64,000 bases of DNA from JBBPZA01 sp963728925 (GCA_963728925.1 CAVSMB010000006.1:186001-250000); one strand, 5' to 3'. Shown: positions 27,611-36,910, counted from the stretch's first letter. The notes: generated from the letters alone by a model not told the origin. Program-made: numbers and translations.

Positions 27611-28639
27611 ATGGCGGTCTTCCTGGGTCTCGATGTGCACCGTGCGCAGATCACCTTCGATGCGCTCGATGTCGACACGGGCGAGGTGTAAACGGGGCGC
27701 GTTCGCCCCGCTAACCGCGACACGTTCGCTCGGTTCCTCAGCCGGTTTGACGGCGCCGAGCTGGTCGCGGCGGTGGAGGCGATGACGGGCTGGCGGTTCG
27801 TCGTCGAGGAGCTCCAGCGCGTCGGCGCCGAGGTGCACCTGGCCGAGCCGGCCGAGACGAGCGCCAAGCGCGGGCCCAAGCGCCGCGCGAAGACCGATCG
27901 CCTCGACGCGCGCCTCATGCGGGAGTTGCTGGTCGAGCGCCGCCTGCCCGAAGCGTGGATCGCGCCGGCGCACATCCTCGACCTGCGCGCCCGCGTCCGC
28001 TTGCGCAAGGCGCTGGTCGACCAGCGCACCGAATGGCTGCAGCGGATCCACGCGGTGCTGTTTCATCACGGCGTCCCGACGCAGGCCGGCCGGCTCGGAC
28101 GGCTCGAAGGCGACAACGCCCGGGAGCAGCTCAGCCGCTTCGCGCTCCCGCCGGTCGCGCACCAGCAGATCCAGGTCGCGTTGGCGATCATCGAGCACCT
28201 CAACGCTCAGCTGCACCCGCTCGACCTGCAGCTCGAGCGCGACGCGCGCCGGCTGCATGGCTGCCGCGCGCTGATGGCCCACTACGGCATCGGCGCCAAG
28301 GTCGCCACCGCGATCCTCGCCGAGCTCGGCGACCCACGCCGGTTCTCGTCCTCGCGCCAGGCGGTCCGTTGCGCCGGGCTGGACGTCACCGTGCACGAGA
28401 CCGACCAGCGCCGCCGCGGCGGACGCATCTCACGCGAGGGCTCGCCCGTGCTGCGCTGGGCGGCGTTCGAGGCCGCCCAGACCGCCGCGCGCCCCGGCTC
28501 CCCCGATCACGGCTACTACCTGGAGCTCAAAGAGCGGCTCGGCGCCAACCGCGCCGCGCTGACGATCTCGCGCAAGATGCTGCGCCGCGCGCACCACACC
28601 CTGCGGGCGCTCGGCGACGACGCGCTCGCGCCCGCCTGA
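27611..28639 (+). pseudogene. IS110-family transposase with in-frame stop
   Basis: ATG 27611 has GGAGG 5 nt upstream. The RuvC-like DEDD core is readable: FLGLDVHR, AAVEAMTGW and KTDRLDARLM; the C-terminal Tnp20 domain has YGIGAKVATAILAELGDPRR and the Ser-bearing REGSPVLRWAAFEAA. But codon 27 (27689-27691) is TAA in an otherwise continuous 343-codon frame. The N-terminal fragment would be 26 residues. Re-initiation at ATG 27781 would lack the first Asp. The element is probably dead unless the stop is read through. Confidence 0.85.
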
Positions 28640-29065
28640 CCATCGATACTCGCGCGCAAATGCCCCTAACAGATCACTGGCGCGGCCAGCTCCTCCAGAA
28701 CGCCAGCCGCAGCGCCCGTTCCGCGCTGACAGGCCCTGAAAGATTGGGCGGCCGCACCGCTCCCTGCGGGACACCCCCTCAACGATCTTGTCGCCGAGCC
28801 CGTGCCGAGGCTCGAGCACCGAGATAAGGCCGGGCGCCCGCGCGCACACCCGTCCCGACGACTGACGAAGGAGGCGCGCCAGCGCCGCTCGACACCGACA
28901 CCACGATCCCCCGCAAGGCGTCCACCTCCCGGCGAGCCCGCAAGCACCCGTCACAGCGCCAGCCACTCTTGACTACGGGCGCCCCCACAGATAAGGGCAT
29001 TCCCCGGGGTACCTGCTAACCGCGAAGCGCGAGTTGTGCCGGTGGTAGGCGGGCCGCGCGGATCC
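28640..29065. other. Non-coding stretch downstream of the IS110 transposase
   Basis: No gene supported in 426 bp. AATGCCCCTAACAG near 28659 and CAGATAAGGGCATT near 28987 are imperfect complements (11 of 14) and could be ends of a small non-autonomous element. AAGGGCATTCCCCGGGGTACC at about 28991 resembles AAGGGCGTTTCCCCCGGTACC next to the IS1595 element at 13417. Confidence 0.35.
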
Positions 29066-30028
29066 TCAACACCCGCGTCGACCTGAAATCTCAGTGCGGC
29101 GGTGGAACTCGACTCCGAAGGTGACCTCAAGCCGCGCCCTGGCCTGGTCGCTGAGCTGGCCGGCGTGCAACCAAAACTCCCAGGGCGCGTGGATGCGGTC
29201 TGGGGGCGAGACTTCTCCTTCGAGCCCGAAAGTGATGGAGTCGAGAGACCGCAGGCGCGCGTCGACGAGGTAGTCGGCGATGTCGAGGGCCAGGTGGCCG
29301 CTTCGGCTCACTTCGTATGCGACCTCAGACGGGCGGAGCTTCGTGTCGCCGTGACCTTCTTCCTGCGGCGAGTTCTTGCTCGACCACCAGACGCCGATCG
29401 ATTGGGTGCGCTCTTCGCCGTCCTCGGCGTACAGCGTGAAGTCGCGCCTGCTAATGAGGGTCCCGCCGTGCTTGAACGCGTGGAAGTAGGTTGCGAATTG
29501 CTTCCAGGTAGCGGCGAGCGTGAGCATGTACGGCCGCAGGAGGCGAACCGTTGCCTCCTCGGCCTCCTTGACGGCCACGTGATCCTCCGGCGCGTAGCGG
29601 TGCGCGATGCCGAGCGCCTCGAGCAGCGGTACGGTGCGCTGGGTGTTCGGGGGCCGCACCCGCAGCGCGGCGAGAACCTTGAAGCGGTCGTCGTCCCAGT
29701 TCCTCAGGTCGCCGTAGAACGTCGTCGGGCGTGTGCCGCTGAAGACGGTGCCTGTTACGTAGAACGGCACGCCCGGGATAGCGTTCTCATACGCGGTGCC
29801 CGAGTAAGCGACGTCTTCGAGTGCTTGCAGGGCGTCGCCGATCAAGCCGAGCAGCGCCATGTCGCGATAGCCGGCGTCACCGGCTGCGGCCTCGTCGTAG
29901 TGACGCTCGGCGTCTTGCAGCCCCGCGCGCCGGGCGGGGATCGTCTGCAGGCGCCATGCCAGCAGGTACGCCCGGCTGGGGAGCACGTCCTGGTGGGGAT
30001 CCGGAAGTTGCGCGCGGTCGTCAGCCAC
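29066..30028 (-). CDS. Hypothetical protein, second gene of a two-gene operon
   Basis: 320 residues from GTG 30028, which overlaps the upstream stop by 8 nt. The text is well behaved (AYLLAWRLQTIPARRAGLQD, TVFSGTRPTTFYGDLRNWDD, FATYFHAFKHGGTLISRRDF) with no membrane segment and no motif I know. The last residues (EISGRRGC) coincide with a 14-mer also seen at the broken end of the M20 remnant, so the original C-terminus may be lost. Predicted cytosolic and acidic. Confidence 0.6.
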   Translation of the reverse strand: MADDRAQLPDPHQDVLPSRAYLLAWRLQTIPARRAGLQDAERHYDEAAAGDAGYRDMALLGLIGDALQALEDVAYSGTAYENAIPGVPFYVTGTVFSGTRPTTFYGDLRNWDDDRFKVLAALRVRPPNTQRTVPLLEALGIAHRYAPEDHVAVKEAEEATVRLLRPYMLTLAATWKQFATYFHAFKHGGTLISRRDFTLYAEDGEERTQSIGVWWSSKNSPQEEGHGDTKLRPSEVAYEVSRSGHLALDIADYLVDARLRSLDSITFGLEGEVSPPDRIHAPWEFWLHAGQLSDQARARLEVTFGVEFHRRTEISGRRGC

Positions 30029-30920
30029 GGCCGGCGTCTTCTTGGTCGTCGCTGACGCGCGCATGCGCCGCGCGGATGGCCGCCTGCTGATCATCGGGCA
30101 ACCGCTCGAGCAGGTCGAACGGCACAACCCACCTGTGGCCGGTCTCGATGCTGCCGGCCTGTGCGGCCGCCAGAGCGAGTGAAAGCTTGATCGCCACCTT
30201 GCCCGAGCGATACGTCGCTCTCACGCTCGCCGGGTCCAGCGCAACGGGGTGACACTCGGTGTTGATCTCGGCCCGCTGGAAGTCGCGCTCCGAGAGCACC
30301 GCGAGCGCCCAAGGCCGCCGCCCAGGATCGCGCGCGCAGTCGCTCAGAGCTCCGGCGCCCGGCGCCTCATTAATCAGGCGACCCGGGATGAGCGGGAAGC
30401 CGTGCATCGTGCTCTTGGCGACCCGGCGGTAGTCCAGCCAGAACCGTCCTGCCGTTTCGAGCCCGTAGTGCCAACGCCAAGCGGTGCGTTTCACCAACTC
30501 GCCAAGCGCAACGCGCTCCTCCCTCGACAGCGGCTCGGCCGCGAGAGTCCGCGGGTCTGGAAGGGCAAACGGCTCTAGGGCCCCGGCGGGGTTCGTAAAC
30601 ACCTCGGCGAGGGCAGTGTCGAGCTCCCGCGTCGGTACGACAACGAAGCGCTGCCATGAGGGGGTGCCGCGAAAGACGTGCAACAGACGAGCGAGGTCTT
30701 CGGTGGCTAGGAGCGCGCGCTGCAACACAAGCAGCCCCATGCCGCCCCGTTCGTCGTCATCGACGTCATCCGTCTCATAGAGGCTTACCGCACGGTCGAG
30801 CGAGGCACGCCGAAAAGCGCAACGCGCCGGCGCCTCACGGCAGTAGCTCCAGAGCACATGCCCGCCACGCCGTTCCACGTAGGCGTGGTCGTGATGCTCG
30901 AGGTCGATGCCGATCTGCAT
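30021..30920 (-). CDS. Hypothetical protein, first gene of a two-gene operon
   Basis: 299 residues from ATG 30920, with GGTGGG just upstream. A His-rich start (GIDLEHHDHAYVERRGGHVL) and a mid-section with TAWRWHYGLETAGRFWLDYR suggest a folded soluble protein. Nothing recognised. It overlaps the next gene by 8 nt, so the two products probably act together. Confidence 0.6.
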   Translation of the reverse strand: MQIGIDLEHHDHAYVERRGGHVLWSYCREAPARCAFRRASLDRAVSLYETDDVDDDERGGMGLLVLQRALLATEDLARLLHVFRGTPSWQRFVVVPTRELDTALAEVFTNPAGALEPFALPDPRTLAAEPLSREERVALGELVKRTAWRWHYGLETAGRFWLDYRRVAKSTMHGFPLIPGRLINEAPGAGALSDCARDPGRRPWALAVLSERDFQRAEINTECHPVALDPASVRATYRSGKVAIKLSLALAAAQAGSIETGHRWVVPFDLLERLPDDQQAAIRAAHARVSDDQEDAGRG

Positions 30921-31150
30921 CCCACCATTGTTGAGGCCGACCTGGATGCATCCTCCAGGCCGCTGCCAGGCGGCTGCCGACCAGAGCTGCCTTCTATGGC
31001 TCTTGCCGCACGGGTTACGTCACCGGGGAGAAGCGGCGTTCCCCAGCGTGTGGCGTCCGGATGGCGTACGGCGCGCGCCTGGGTGTCGCCCGCAGGCGAG
31101 CAGAGTTAACGCAGGCGAAACGGCAGACCGCCCTCTGGAATCATGCGCGC

Positions 31151-31675
31151 GTGCAGTTTTCGGAGATCGTCGCTGGCGTCAACGGCTTCAGCACCCCGAT
31201 CTTCGGCGTCTCCTGGACGCCGCCGACAGTTGACGTCGAGGTCGCTCGTCGCGTCGTCGCGTTCGTGGAGACGAGGCGAGTGCTCTTTTCGAGCTACTCG
31301 AACGAGGTACCCGAGGATTGCGTGCGCTCCGTCCTAGAGATCCGCGCCTTCCTCAGCGAGGTGATCGGCGCCGGCGGGATCGCTAACGAGCTCGTCGAAC
31401 CGCTCCGCCTGATGCGCCGCTACTGCGTCCGCTTTCTTGAGCGCGTGGGCGCGACCGAAGACCGCCGCGACCCGGACGCCGCGAGCCGGCATCTGTTCCG
31501 CGAGCCGCGGTGGTCGATGCACGATTACTGGTTCGGTGAGGCACTCGGCGAGCTGCGCGCCGGCGTCGGCCTGCAGATCGCCATCATCGCGTCGTCGTTC
31601 GGGCTCGACGTCGACGACGACCTAGCGTCCACGCTGCCCGCACCCGAAGTCCCCGGAGCCATCGCTGGGTCGTAA
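31151..31675 (+). CDS. DUF6650-family protein
   Basis: 174 residues from GTG 31151, chosen because the family normally begins with a short F.ELV..INGIST-like peptide (here QFSEIVAGVNGFSTPIFGVS W). It continues VARRVVAFVETRRVLFSSYS and VRSVLEIRAFLSEVIGAGG, the conserved body of DUF6650. Usual members are 150-190 residues and uncharacterised; some lie beside mobile elements. Start at ATG 31061 would add 30 basic residues that look non-native. Confidence 0.7.
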   Translation: MQFSEIVAGVNGFSTPIFGVSWTPPTVDVEVARRVVAFVETRRVLFSSYSNEVPEDCVRSVLEIRAFLSEVIGAGGIANELVEPLRLMRRYCVRFLERVGATEDRRDPDAASRHLFREPRWSMHDYWFGEALGELRAGVGLQIAIIASSFGLDVDDDLASTLPAPEVPGAIAGS

Positions 31676-31691
31676 GGGGATCCTCGGAACC

Positions 31692-32105
31692 TCAAGCGCG
31701 ACGGGATGCGCTGCCGACCGTTCTCAGCGCGGAGATGACCGCGGTGTGCGTCCCGCGATGCGTCGCGTCCGGGCTGAACGGCAGCAGCGGAGCAAGAGTC
31801 GGCTGATAGGGGAGCACGCGAGCTAATGCCTCGTTGGCCTCGGCGACCTTTGTCGCCCACGCCTTCATGCCCTCCATGACCAGCCAGCTTTGGAGCTTCT
31901 CGAAGTCGTCGTCGGCCATGTAGGTAGGCCGCCCAACGCTGGCGAGGTAGTCGACGCTGATCTCAGCGGCAGCCGCCGCGGCGATGGCGGCGTTGACCAG
32001 ATCCTCGAGGTATGTGCGTCGGCGGTGACGGACGTTTATCGCGTAGGTGATCGCGGCGCGGAGCAGGGTTGAAACAAACGGGAGCAGAAGGCTCAGCGGA
32101 GTCAT
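31692..32105 (-). CDS. Single-span membrane protein, unknown
   Basis: 137 residues from ATG 32105, with GGGAGG 9 nt upstream. A hydrophobic N-terminus (TPLSLLLPFVSTLLRAAITY) leads into RHRRRTYLEDLVNAAIAAAA and helical cytoplasmic text. The architecture resembles the protein at 26856-27320 but the sequences are not clearly related. Convergent with the DUF6650 gene, 16 bp between stops. Confidence 0.55.
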   Translation of the reverse strand: MTPLSLLLPFVSTLLRAAITYAINVRHRRRTYLEDLVNAAIAAAAAAEISVDYLASVGRPTYMADDDFEKLQSWLVMEGMKAWATKVAEANEALARVLPYQPTLAPLLPFSPDATHRGTHTAVISALRTVGSASRRA

Positions 32106-32251
32106 GACGTTGAGCCTCCCAGGCCGGCCGGCGCCGCCCCAGGCGAGCCGGCGAGCGCCGGGCTGGACCCGTGCCAGCGCGGACGCCGACACGCCAGAGA
32201 AATCCGGTTCCCCCCGCTGAGCCGTCCGGGGCCGGTGCGACCCTGCACGGC

Positions 32252-32491
32252 GTGCGAACGCGCGCGATCCACGCCGGCGACCTCGTCCTCGTCAACCACC
32301 CCGGCCGTCTCTTCTACGCGAAGGTCGCTGGCTCGCTGCAGGCCGGGGTGCTCGCGATCGAGCCGCTCGATCGCCGCGTGACGTATCGCTCGGCGAAGGC
32401 CCGCGAGGTCGCCGATCACTGGGCCCACAGCACCGTGGGCCGCGACGAGCGCGTGCCGGTCGCGCAGCTGCGCCTTGAGGTCGCGGGGTGA
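32252..32491 (+). CDS. Small beta-rich protein preceding a recombinase gene
   Basis: 79 residues from GTG 32252: RTRAIHAGDLVLVNHPGRLF YAKVAGS, then AIEPLDRRVTYRSAKAREVA DHWAHS. It looks like a small barrel (SH3-like) and resembles short conserved actinobacterial proteins. It overlaps the next gene start by GTGA. A 3' remnant of the same gene precedes the recombinase at 20325, so the pairing is recurrent. Confidence 0.65.
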   Translation: MRTRAIHAGDLVLVNHPGRLFYAKVAGSLQAGVLAIEPLDRRVTYRSAKAREVADHWAHSTVGRDERVPVAQLRLEVAG

Positions 32492-32733
32492 CCGAGCCCG
32501 AGCGTCTCGAGGGTCAGCTTGACGTCGATGAGGTCCTCGAGCTTGTTGTCGCTGACTCGCGCGCGCCCGCGCGCGAGGCGGTCCACGGCGAGCTCGTCGC
32601 GCCGGCCGCCGACCTCGTCGACCGCTTCACCGCGACGCTCGTCGCCCGCCCGCAGACGCAGCGCACCTACGCGCTGGCGTGCGCGCGGTTCGTGCGCTGG
32701 CTCGGCGCGCTACCCGTTGCTGTTTCTCGATGA
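32488..32733 (+). pseudogene. N-terminal fragment of a tyrosine recombinase
   Basis: 81 residues: LEGQLDVDEVLELVVADSRA, VHGELVAPAADLVDRFTATL and TQRTYALACARFVRWLGAL, i.e. the start of the core-binding domain found also at 20325. It then ends at TGA where IS256-related DNA begins. No catalytic domain remains. Confidence 0.65.
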
Positions 32734-33078
32734 CGGGCTGGCCAGGGCGATTGGGACGGATGGAAGCAGCTCACCGACCGGGTCGGTGAGGGTGGCGTCC
32801 CATCTTCCGGGTGAGATCGGTGGGCGTAGCTCCGCTGGTTCGTGATGCTAGGCGGCGGCCACCTCCTTTGCTTCGGGCGTGGTCGCCGGGTCGTGCTGGC
32901 GGCGTTGGCGTTCGATCTCGGCGACGGTCTTCGGTGTCGTCGTGACGCCGCGCCAGCCGCGGCTTGAGCGTTCGAGCACGGCCCAGATCAGCGATACGCC
33001 GAGGTTTCGCCGGGGAAGCGGCCGATCACTTTGGTGCGGCGTCGGACCTCAACGAAGGTCAGCTCGAGCAGGTTTGGC
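32734..33078 (-). pseudogene. IS256-family transposase C-terminal remnant and IS end
   Basis: The minus strand reads NLLELTFVEVRRRTKVIGRF PGET, the conserved end of Mutator/IS256 transposases, followed after small shifts by VTTTPKTVAEIERQRRQHDP and a TAG at 32848-32850. The 113 bp beyond contain the likely IS terminus (no ORF). The catalytic part is gone. Confidence 0.7.
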
Positions 33079-33138
33079 CGCGACCAGGCCGTTGGGGGCC
33101 GCACCGACGACGACGGCGTCGGCGTCGACCGCTGTCAC
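33076..33138 (-). pseudogene. 5' fragment of an FAD-dependent oxidoreductase (phytoene-desaturase-like)
   Basis: GTG 33138 opens TAVDADAVVVGAAPNGLVAA, the GxGxxG-type dinucleotide-binding start of these enzymes (third Gly changed to Ala-Pro-Asn-Gly as usual for the group). The next residues should be NLL, and exactly there the sequence passes into the IS256 remnant, which itself starts NLLE. Confidence 0.5.
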
Positions 33139-33284
33139 GCGCGTCCCCCCGGCGGCCTCGCCGCCCACACGTCGGTCGGCTGCGTGGTCAGCCGGCTGAC
33201 CGGACCACAGGGCGCGAGGTTCGTCGGCGGGCTTTACGGGCATGCTCACCGCGCTTCGTATGTTCTCGGCGGGAGGTGGCAGGG

Positions 33285-34118
33285 ATGTTGAAAGGCAAAC
33301 TGGTACGGCGAGGGATTGTGCCTGTAGCGGTCGTCGGCGCGATGGCTGTCGGTGCGCAGGGCGCAGCGGCGAAGATCACGGCGACGCCGGACCTCGCGGC
33401 CGTCTCGCGAACCGCTGCGGACAGGCTGGCCCGGTCGATAGTGGTCGACCCGAAGATCCTGCGCGGCGCGTCGTTCTCGGTGCTGCCTCCCGGTGGGCGC
33501 CCGACGGCGATCTCGACAACGCCCCTCGCAGGCTTCCCGATCGCCGGCAACGACTTCGCGATCATGACGACCGGCGACGCGACGATCGCCGAGAACAAGA
33601 ACACGGCGCCCGACAGCGGGACGATGGTCAACGGGCCCTTCCTGCGCGGTGCGCGCGACGTGACGATCCTGCGCATCGCCTTCAAGACGCCGGCCGACGC
33701 CAACTGCCTGTCGATCCGCTTCCGCTTTCTCTCCGAGGAGTTCCCCGAGTTCAAGAACTCGGAGTTCAACGACGGCTTCATGGCCGAGCTCGACAAGTCC
33801 ACGTGGAGGGCGTCCAGCAACACCAATCCTGCGATCGTGTCGCCACGCAACTTCGCCTTCGGCTCCAACGGCAGGCGGATCAGCGTGAACAAGACCGACG
33901 CATCCAGCGTCAAGGCCAAGCGGGCGAAGGGCACAACCTACGACGGCGCGACGCGGCTCCTGCGGGCCTCGACACCGGTGGGGAGCGGGAACCACAGGCT
34001 CTACCTGTCGATCTTCGACCAGGGCGACCGCATCTATGACTCCGCCGTGTTCCTCGACCGCATGACGGTCGACCGCCGCTCGTCGTGCAAGGCGGGAACG
34101 GTTCCCGAAGCCGGGTAG
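33285..34118 (+). CDS. Secreted choice-of-anchor-L-like protein
   Basis: 277 residues from ATG 33285 with GGAGG 8 nt upstream. The N-terminus is a signal peptide (KGKLVRRGIVPVAVVGAMAV then GAQGAAAK, probable cleavage after AAA). The mature part has FRFLSEEFPEFKNSEFNDGF MAEL and later LRASTPVGSGNHRLYLSIFD QGD, the text of choice-of-anchor-L beta-sandwich domains found in extracellular proteins. No sorting motif or C-terminal membrane helix, so it is probably released or held by others. Monocistronic. Confidence 0.8.
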   Translation: MLKGKLVRRGIVPVAVVGAMAVGAQGAAAKITATPDLAAVSRTAADRLARSIVVDPKILRGASFSVLPPGGRPTAISTTPLAGFPIAGNDFAIMTTGDATIAENKNTAPDSGTMVNGPFLRGARDVTILRIAFKTPADANCLSIRFRFLSEEFPEFKNSEFNDGFMAELDKSTWRASSNTNPAIVSPRNFAFGSNGRRISVNKTDASSVKAKRAKGTTYDGATRLLRASTPVGSGNHRLYLSIFDQGDRIYDSAVFLDRMTVDRRSSCKAGTVPEAG

Positions 34119-34279
34119 CCCACGGGGCGAAGCGCCTCGCGGGCGATAGAACGAGGGGGCGGTGACCACGCCATCCGGCCGCCCTCCTCGTCCGCCCGCC
34201 CGCGAGCTCGGGCGTCGCCGCCGTCGGCGCGCGGCGCCCGTCCGCTGAGCCCCGGCATCAGGAGCAGCAGGACGCCAGG

Positions 34280-36469
34280 ATGAACCCCGCCGCGAAGTGG
34301 GCTCGGCTCGTCGTCCGCCTGCGCTTCGCGATCGTGGCCGGCTGGATCGTCGGGGCGGCGGTGGTGACGGTCACGCTGCCGGACATCCGCCAGGCCCAGG
34401 TCGGCGCGCTCGGCGACCTCGTCCCCCACGACGCCGCGGCGATCCAGGCTGAGCGACGCTCCAACGAGCTGTTCGGCTTCCCGCTGCTGAGCCGAACGCT
34501 GGTCGTCGAGCGCCGACCGGGCGGGCTGGGAGCGGTGCGCCAGGCGCAGGCGGTCCGGCGCGCGGTAGCGCTCGACCGCCACCGCTATCCCGGGCTGCGC
34601 TCGGTGGGCGGGGCGCTCGTCGTCAGCAACGTGCTGGGAGCCGTGCCCTTCTCCCGCGAGCGCTCGACGACGGTGCTCACGTCGCTGTTCTTCAACCCTG
34701 ATATCGGCCAGATCGGCCGGACGGGGCTCGCCAGGCGGTTCGTCGCCCGTCATGTCGAACCGCTGCCCGGCGGGTTCGTCGGAATCACCGGGGCGATCCC
34801 GGCCCGCTACGAGCAGGCGCGCACTATCCGCGCCCATCTGGGCCTGGTGGAGATCCTCACCGTGGTCGTCGTGCTCGTCGCCGTCGGGCTCTACTTCCGC
34901 GCGCTCGCAGCGCCGCTGGTCAACCTCCTCACGATCGCCGTCGCGTATCTCGTCTCCATCCGCCTCATGGCCTGGATCGGGGAGCGCGTTGGCTTCTCGG
35001 TGCCCAGCGAGGTCCAGCCCGTCGTCGTGGCGCTGCTCTTCGGGGTGATCACCGACTACACGATCTTCTTCTGCTCGCGCTTCCGGGCCCGCCTCGCCGA
35101 CGGGCTCGAACCCCGCCAGGCGGCTGAGCGCACTACCGAGGAGATCAGCCCGACCGTGCTCGCCTGCGGTCTGACCGTCATCGCCGGCAGCGCCGCCCTC
35201 TTCGTCGCGCGGCTCGGATTCCTGCAGGCGTTCGGGCCGGGGATGGCCGTGGCGGTCGCGATCGCGCTCGCCGCCGCGCTGACGCTCATCCCGGCCGCCC
35301 TCGCGCTGCTCGGCGAGGCCCTGCTGTGGCCCAGCCACCCGCGTTCAGGCGGCGCCGCCGGGGGCGCGGCCGGCGCCGCGCGCGCTCCGCTCCTGCGCCG
35401 CGCGCTCGCGCGCACCGTCCGGACGCCGCTGCCGGTCGCCGTCGCCTGCGTCGCCGTGCTGCTCGCCGGCGCGAGCGGCGTCCTTCGCCTCGATCTCGAG
35501 AGCGGCCTGATCCGCGGGCTGCCGTCGAACAGCGAGCCGCGGCGCGCCTACGCGCAGCTCGCGCAGGGCTTCGTTCCCGGCATCGCCTCGCCGACCGTGC
35601 TCGTGGTGGAGGGGCGCGCGGTCACCCGGCGCCGAGCGGCGCTCGCGCGACTGCAGCGCGCGCTCGAAGGGCGTGCCGGCATCAGAGCGGTGGTCGGGCC
35701 GGGGGCGAACCCCACGCGCGCGTCGTTCGGCGCGGTCCTCTCGAGGACGGGCGACGCCGCCCGTTACGTCGTCGTCCTGCGCGACGACCCCTTCGGCGCA
35801 CGCGCGATCCTCACGCTGCAGAGGCTGCGTGCGGCGCTCCCGGGCATGCTCGTGCGAGCCGGTCTCGGGCGCGCGCGCGCCGGCGTCGCGGGCGACACGG
35901 CGCTGTCGCAGGAGACGATCAGCGAATCGGTCAGCGACCTGGGGCGCGTGCTGCCCGCGGTCGTACTCGCTGTCGCCCTGGTGCTCGCCGTCTTCCTGCG
36001 CAGCCTGGTGGCGCCGCTGTACCTCGTGGGCGCGTCGCTGCTGGCGCCGGCCAGCGCCCTGGGCATCGCCTCCTACGCGTTCGGCGGCGAGCTCACCTAC
36101 TTCGTGCCGATCGCGGCGTCGGTGCTGCTCGTCGCCCTCGGCTCGGACTACAACGTGTTCCTGGCAGGGCGGATCTGGGCCCAGGCTGCGACGCGACCGC
36201 TTCCTGACGCGGTTGTGGACGCCGGCGCGAGGGCGGCGCGGGCGATCTCGGCCGCCGGCCTGGTGCTCGCGGCGTCCTTCGCGCTTCTTGCCCTCGTGCC
36301 GCTGCGCCCATTCCGCGAGCTCGCCTTCGTGATGGCCGTCGGGCTCCTCCTCGACGCCTTCGTGGTGCGCACGCTGCTCGTCCCGGCCCTGATGGTGCTC
36401 GTCGGGCGGCGGAGCGGCTGGCCGGGGCGCGGGCTCGCCCGGGCGTCCGCGGAGGAGGCGGCGGGGTGA
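34280..36469 (+). CDS. MmpL/RND-family membrane transporter
   Basis: 729 residues. Two halves, each with a first membrane span, a periplasmic loop and five more spans. The intramembrane motifs are FGVITDYTIFFCSRFR (about residue 255-270) and ALGSDYNVFLAGRIW (about 620-635), equivalent to the proton-relay segments of MmpL proteins. Such proteins export lipids or drugs using the proton gradient. Shorter than mycobacterial MmpL, without a C-terminal cytoplasmic domain. No partner gene adjacent. AGGAC lies about 8 nt before the ATG. Confidence 0.85.
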   Translation: MNPAAKWARLVVRLRFAIVAGWIVGAAVVTVTLPDIRQAQVGALGDLVPHDAAAIQAERRSNELFGFPLLSRTLVVERRPGGLGAVRQAQAVRRAVALDRHRYPGLRSVGGALVVSNVLGAVPFSRERSTTVLTSLFFNPDIGQIGRTGLARRFVARHVEPLPGGFVGITGAIPARYEQARTIRAHLGLVEILTVVVVLVAVGLYFRALAAPLVNLLTIAVAYLVSIRLMAWIGERVGFSVPSEVQPVVVALLFGVITDYTIFFCSRFRARLADGLEPRQAAERTTEEISPTVLACGLTVIAGSAALFVARLGFLQAFGPGMAVAVAIALAAALTLIPAALALLGEALLWPSHPRSGGAAGGAAGAARAPLLRRALARTVRTPLPVAVACVAVLLAGASGVLRLDLESGLIRGLPSNSEPRRAYAQLAQGFVPGIASPTVLVVEGRAVTRRRAALARLQRALEGRAGIRAVVGPGANPTRASFGAVLSRTGDAARYVVVLRDDPFGARAILTLQRLRAALPGMLVRAGLGRARAGVAGDTALSQETISESVSDLGRVLPAVVLAVALVLAVFLRSLVAPLYLVGASLLAPASALGIASYAFGGELTYFVPIAASVLLVALGSDYNVFLAGRIWAQAATRPLPDAVVDAGARAARAISAAGLVLAASFALLALVPLRPFRELAFVMAVGLLLDAFVVRTLLVPALMVLVGRRSGWPGRGLARASAEEAAG

Positions 36470-36479
36470 CGATCGCGAC

Positions 36480-36910
36480 TCAGCCCTCTGGCGATCGCGG
36501 CTCGCGGGCGAGCGCAAGCTCCAGCGCGGCGAACAGCAGGTAGAGCGCCGTCGCGGCGAACGACGCGAGCCCCCAGGCGAGCGCGCCGCGGATCTGCGCG
36601 AGGAGCGCCACCGCGCCGAGCGCTGCGCCGAGCGAGAGGACGTGCAGGGCGCCGGCGCGGACGTTCCGTGCCGTGGAAGCCGAGACCGGTCGGAGTCCTC
36701 TCGCTCCGCGCCTGGCACCGCGCCGACCAGCGTGTAGCCCACCACCGCGCCGGCGGCGAAGAGCATGATGTCGCCGACCGCCGGAGTGCCGTGTGAGTGG
36801 ATCATCAGCGCGCCTGAGCTCCACACCGCGATCGTGTAACCGTAGGGCGAGGACGCGCTCGCCACGATCTGGCGCAGCGCGGCCGCCAACTGCAGCGGTG
36901 CGCGCCTCAT
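36480..36910 (-). pseudogene. Four-span membrane protein, frameshifted
   Basis: ATG 36910 reads YTIAVWSSGALMIHSHGTPA VGD and MLFAAGAVVGYTLVGAVPGA; near 36690 the frame changes and continues VRAGALHVLSLGAALGAVAL and WGLASFAATALYLLFAALEL to TGA 36480. Joined it is about 140 residues with four hydrophobic helices. Family unknown. One indel only. Confidence 0.55.
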
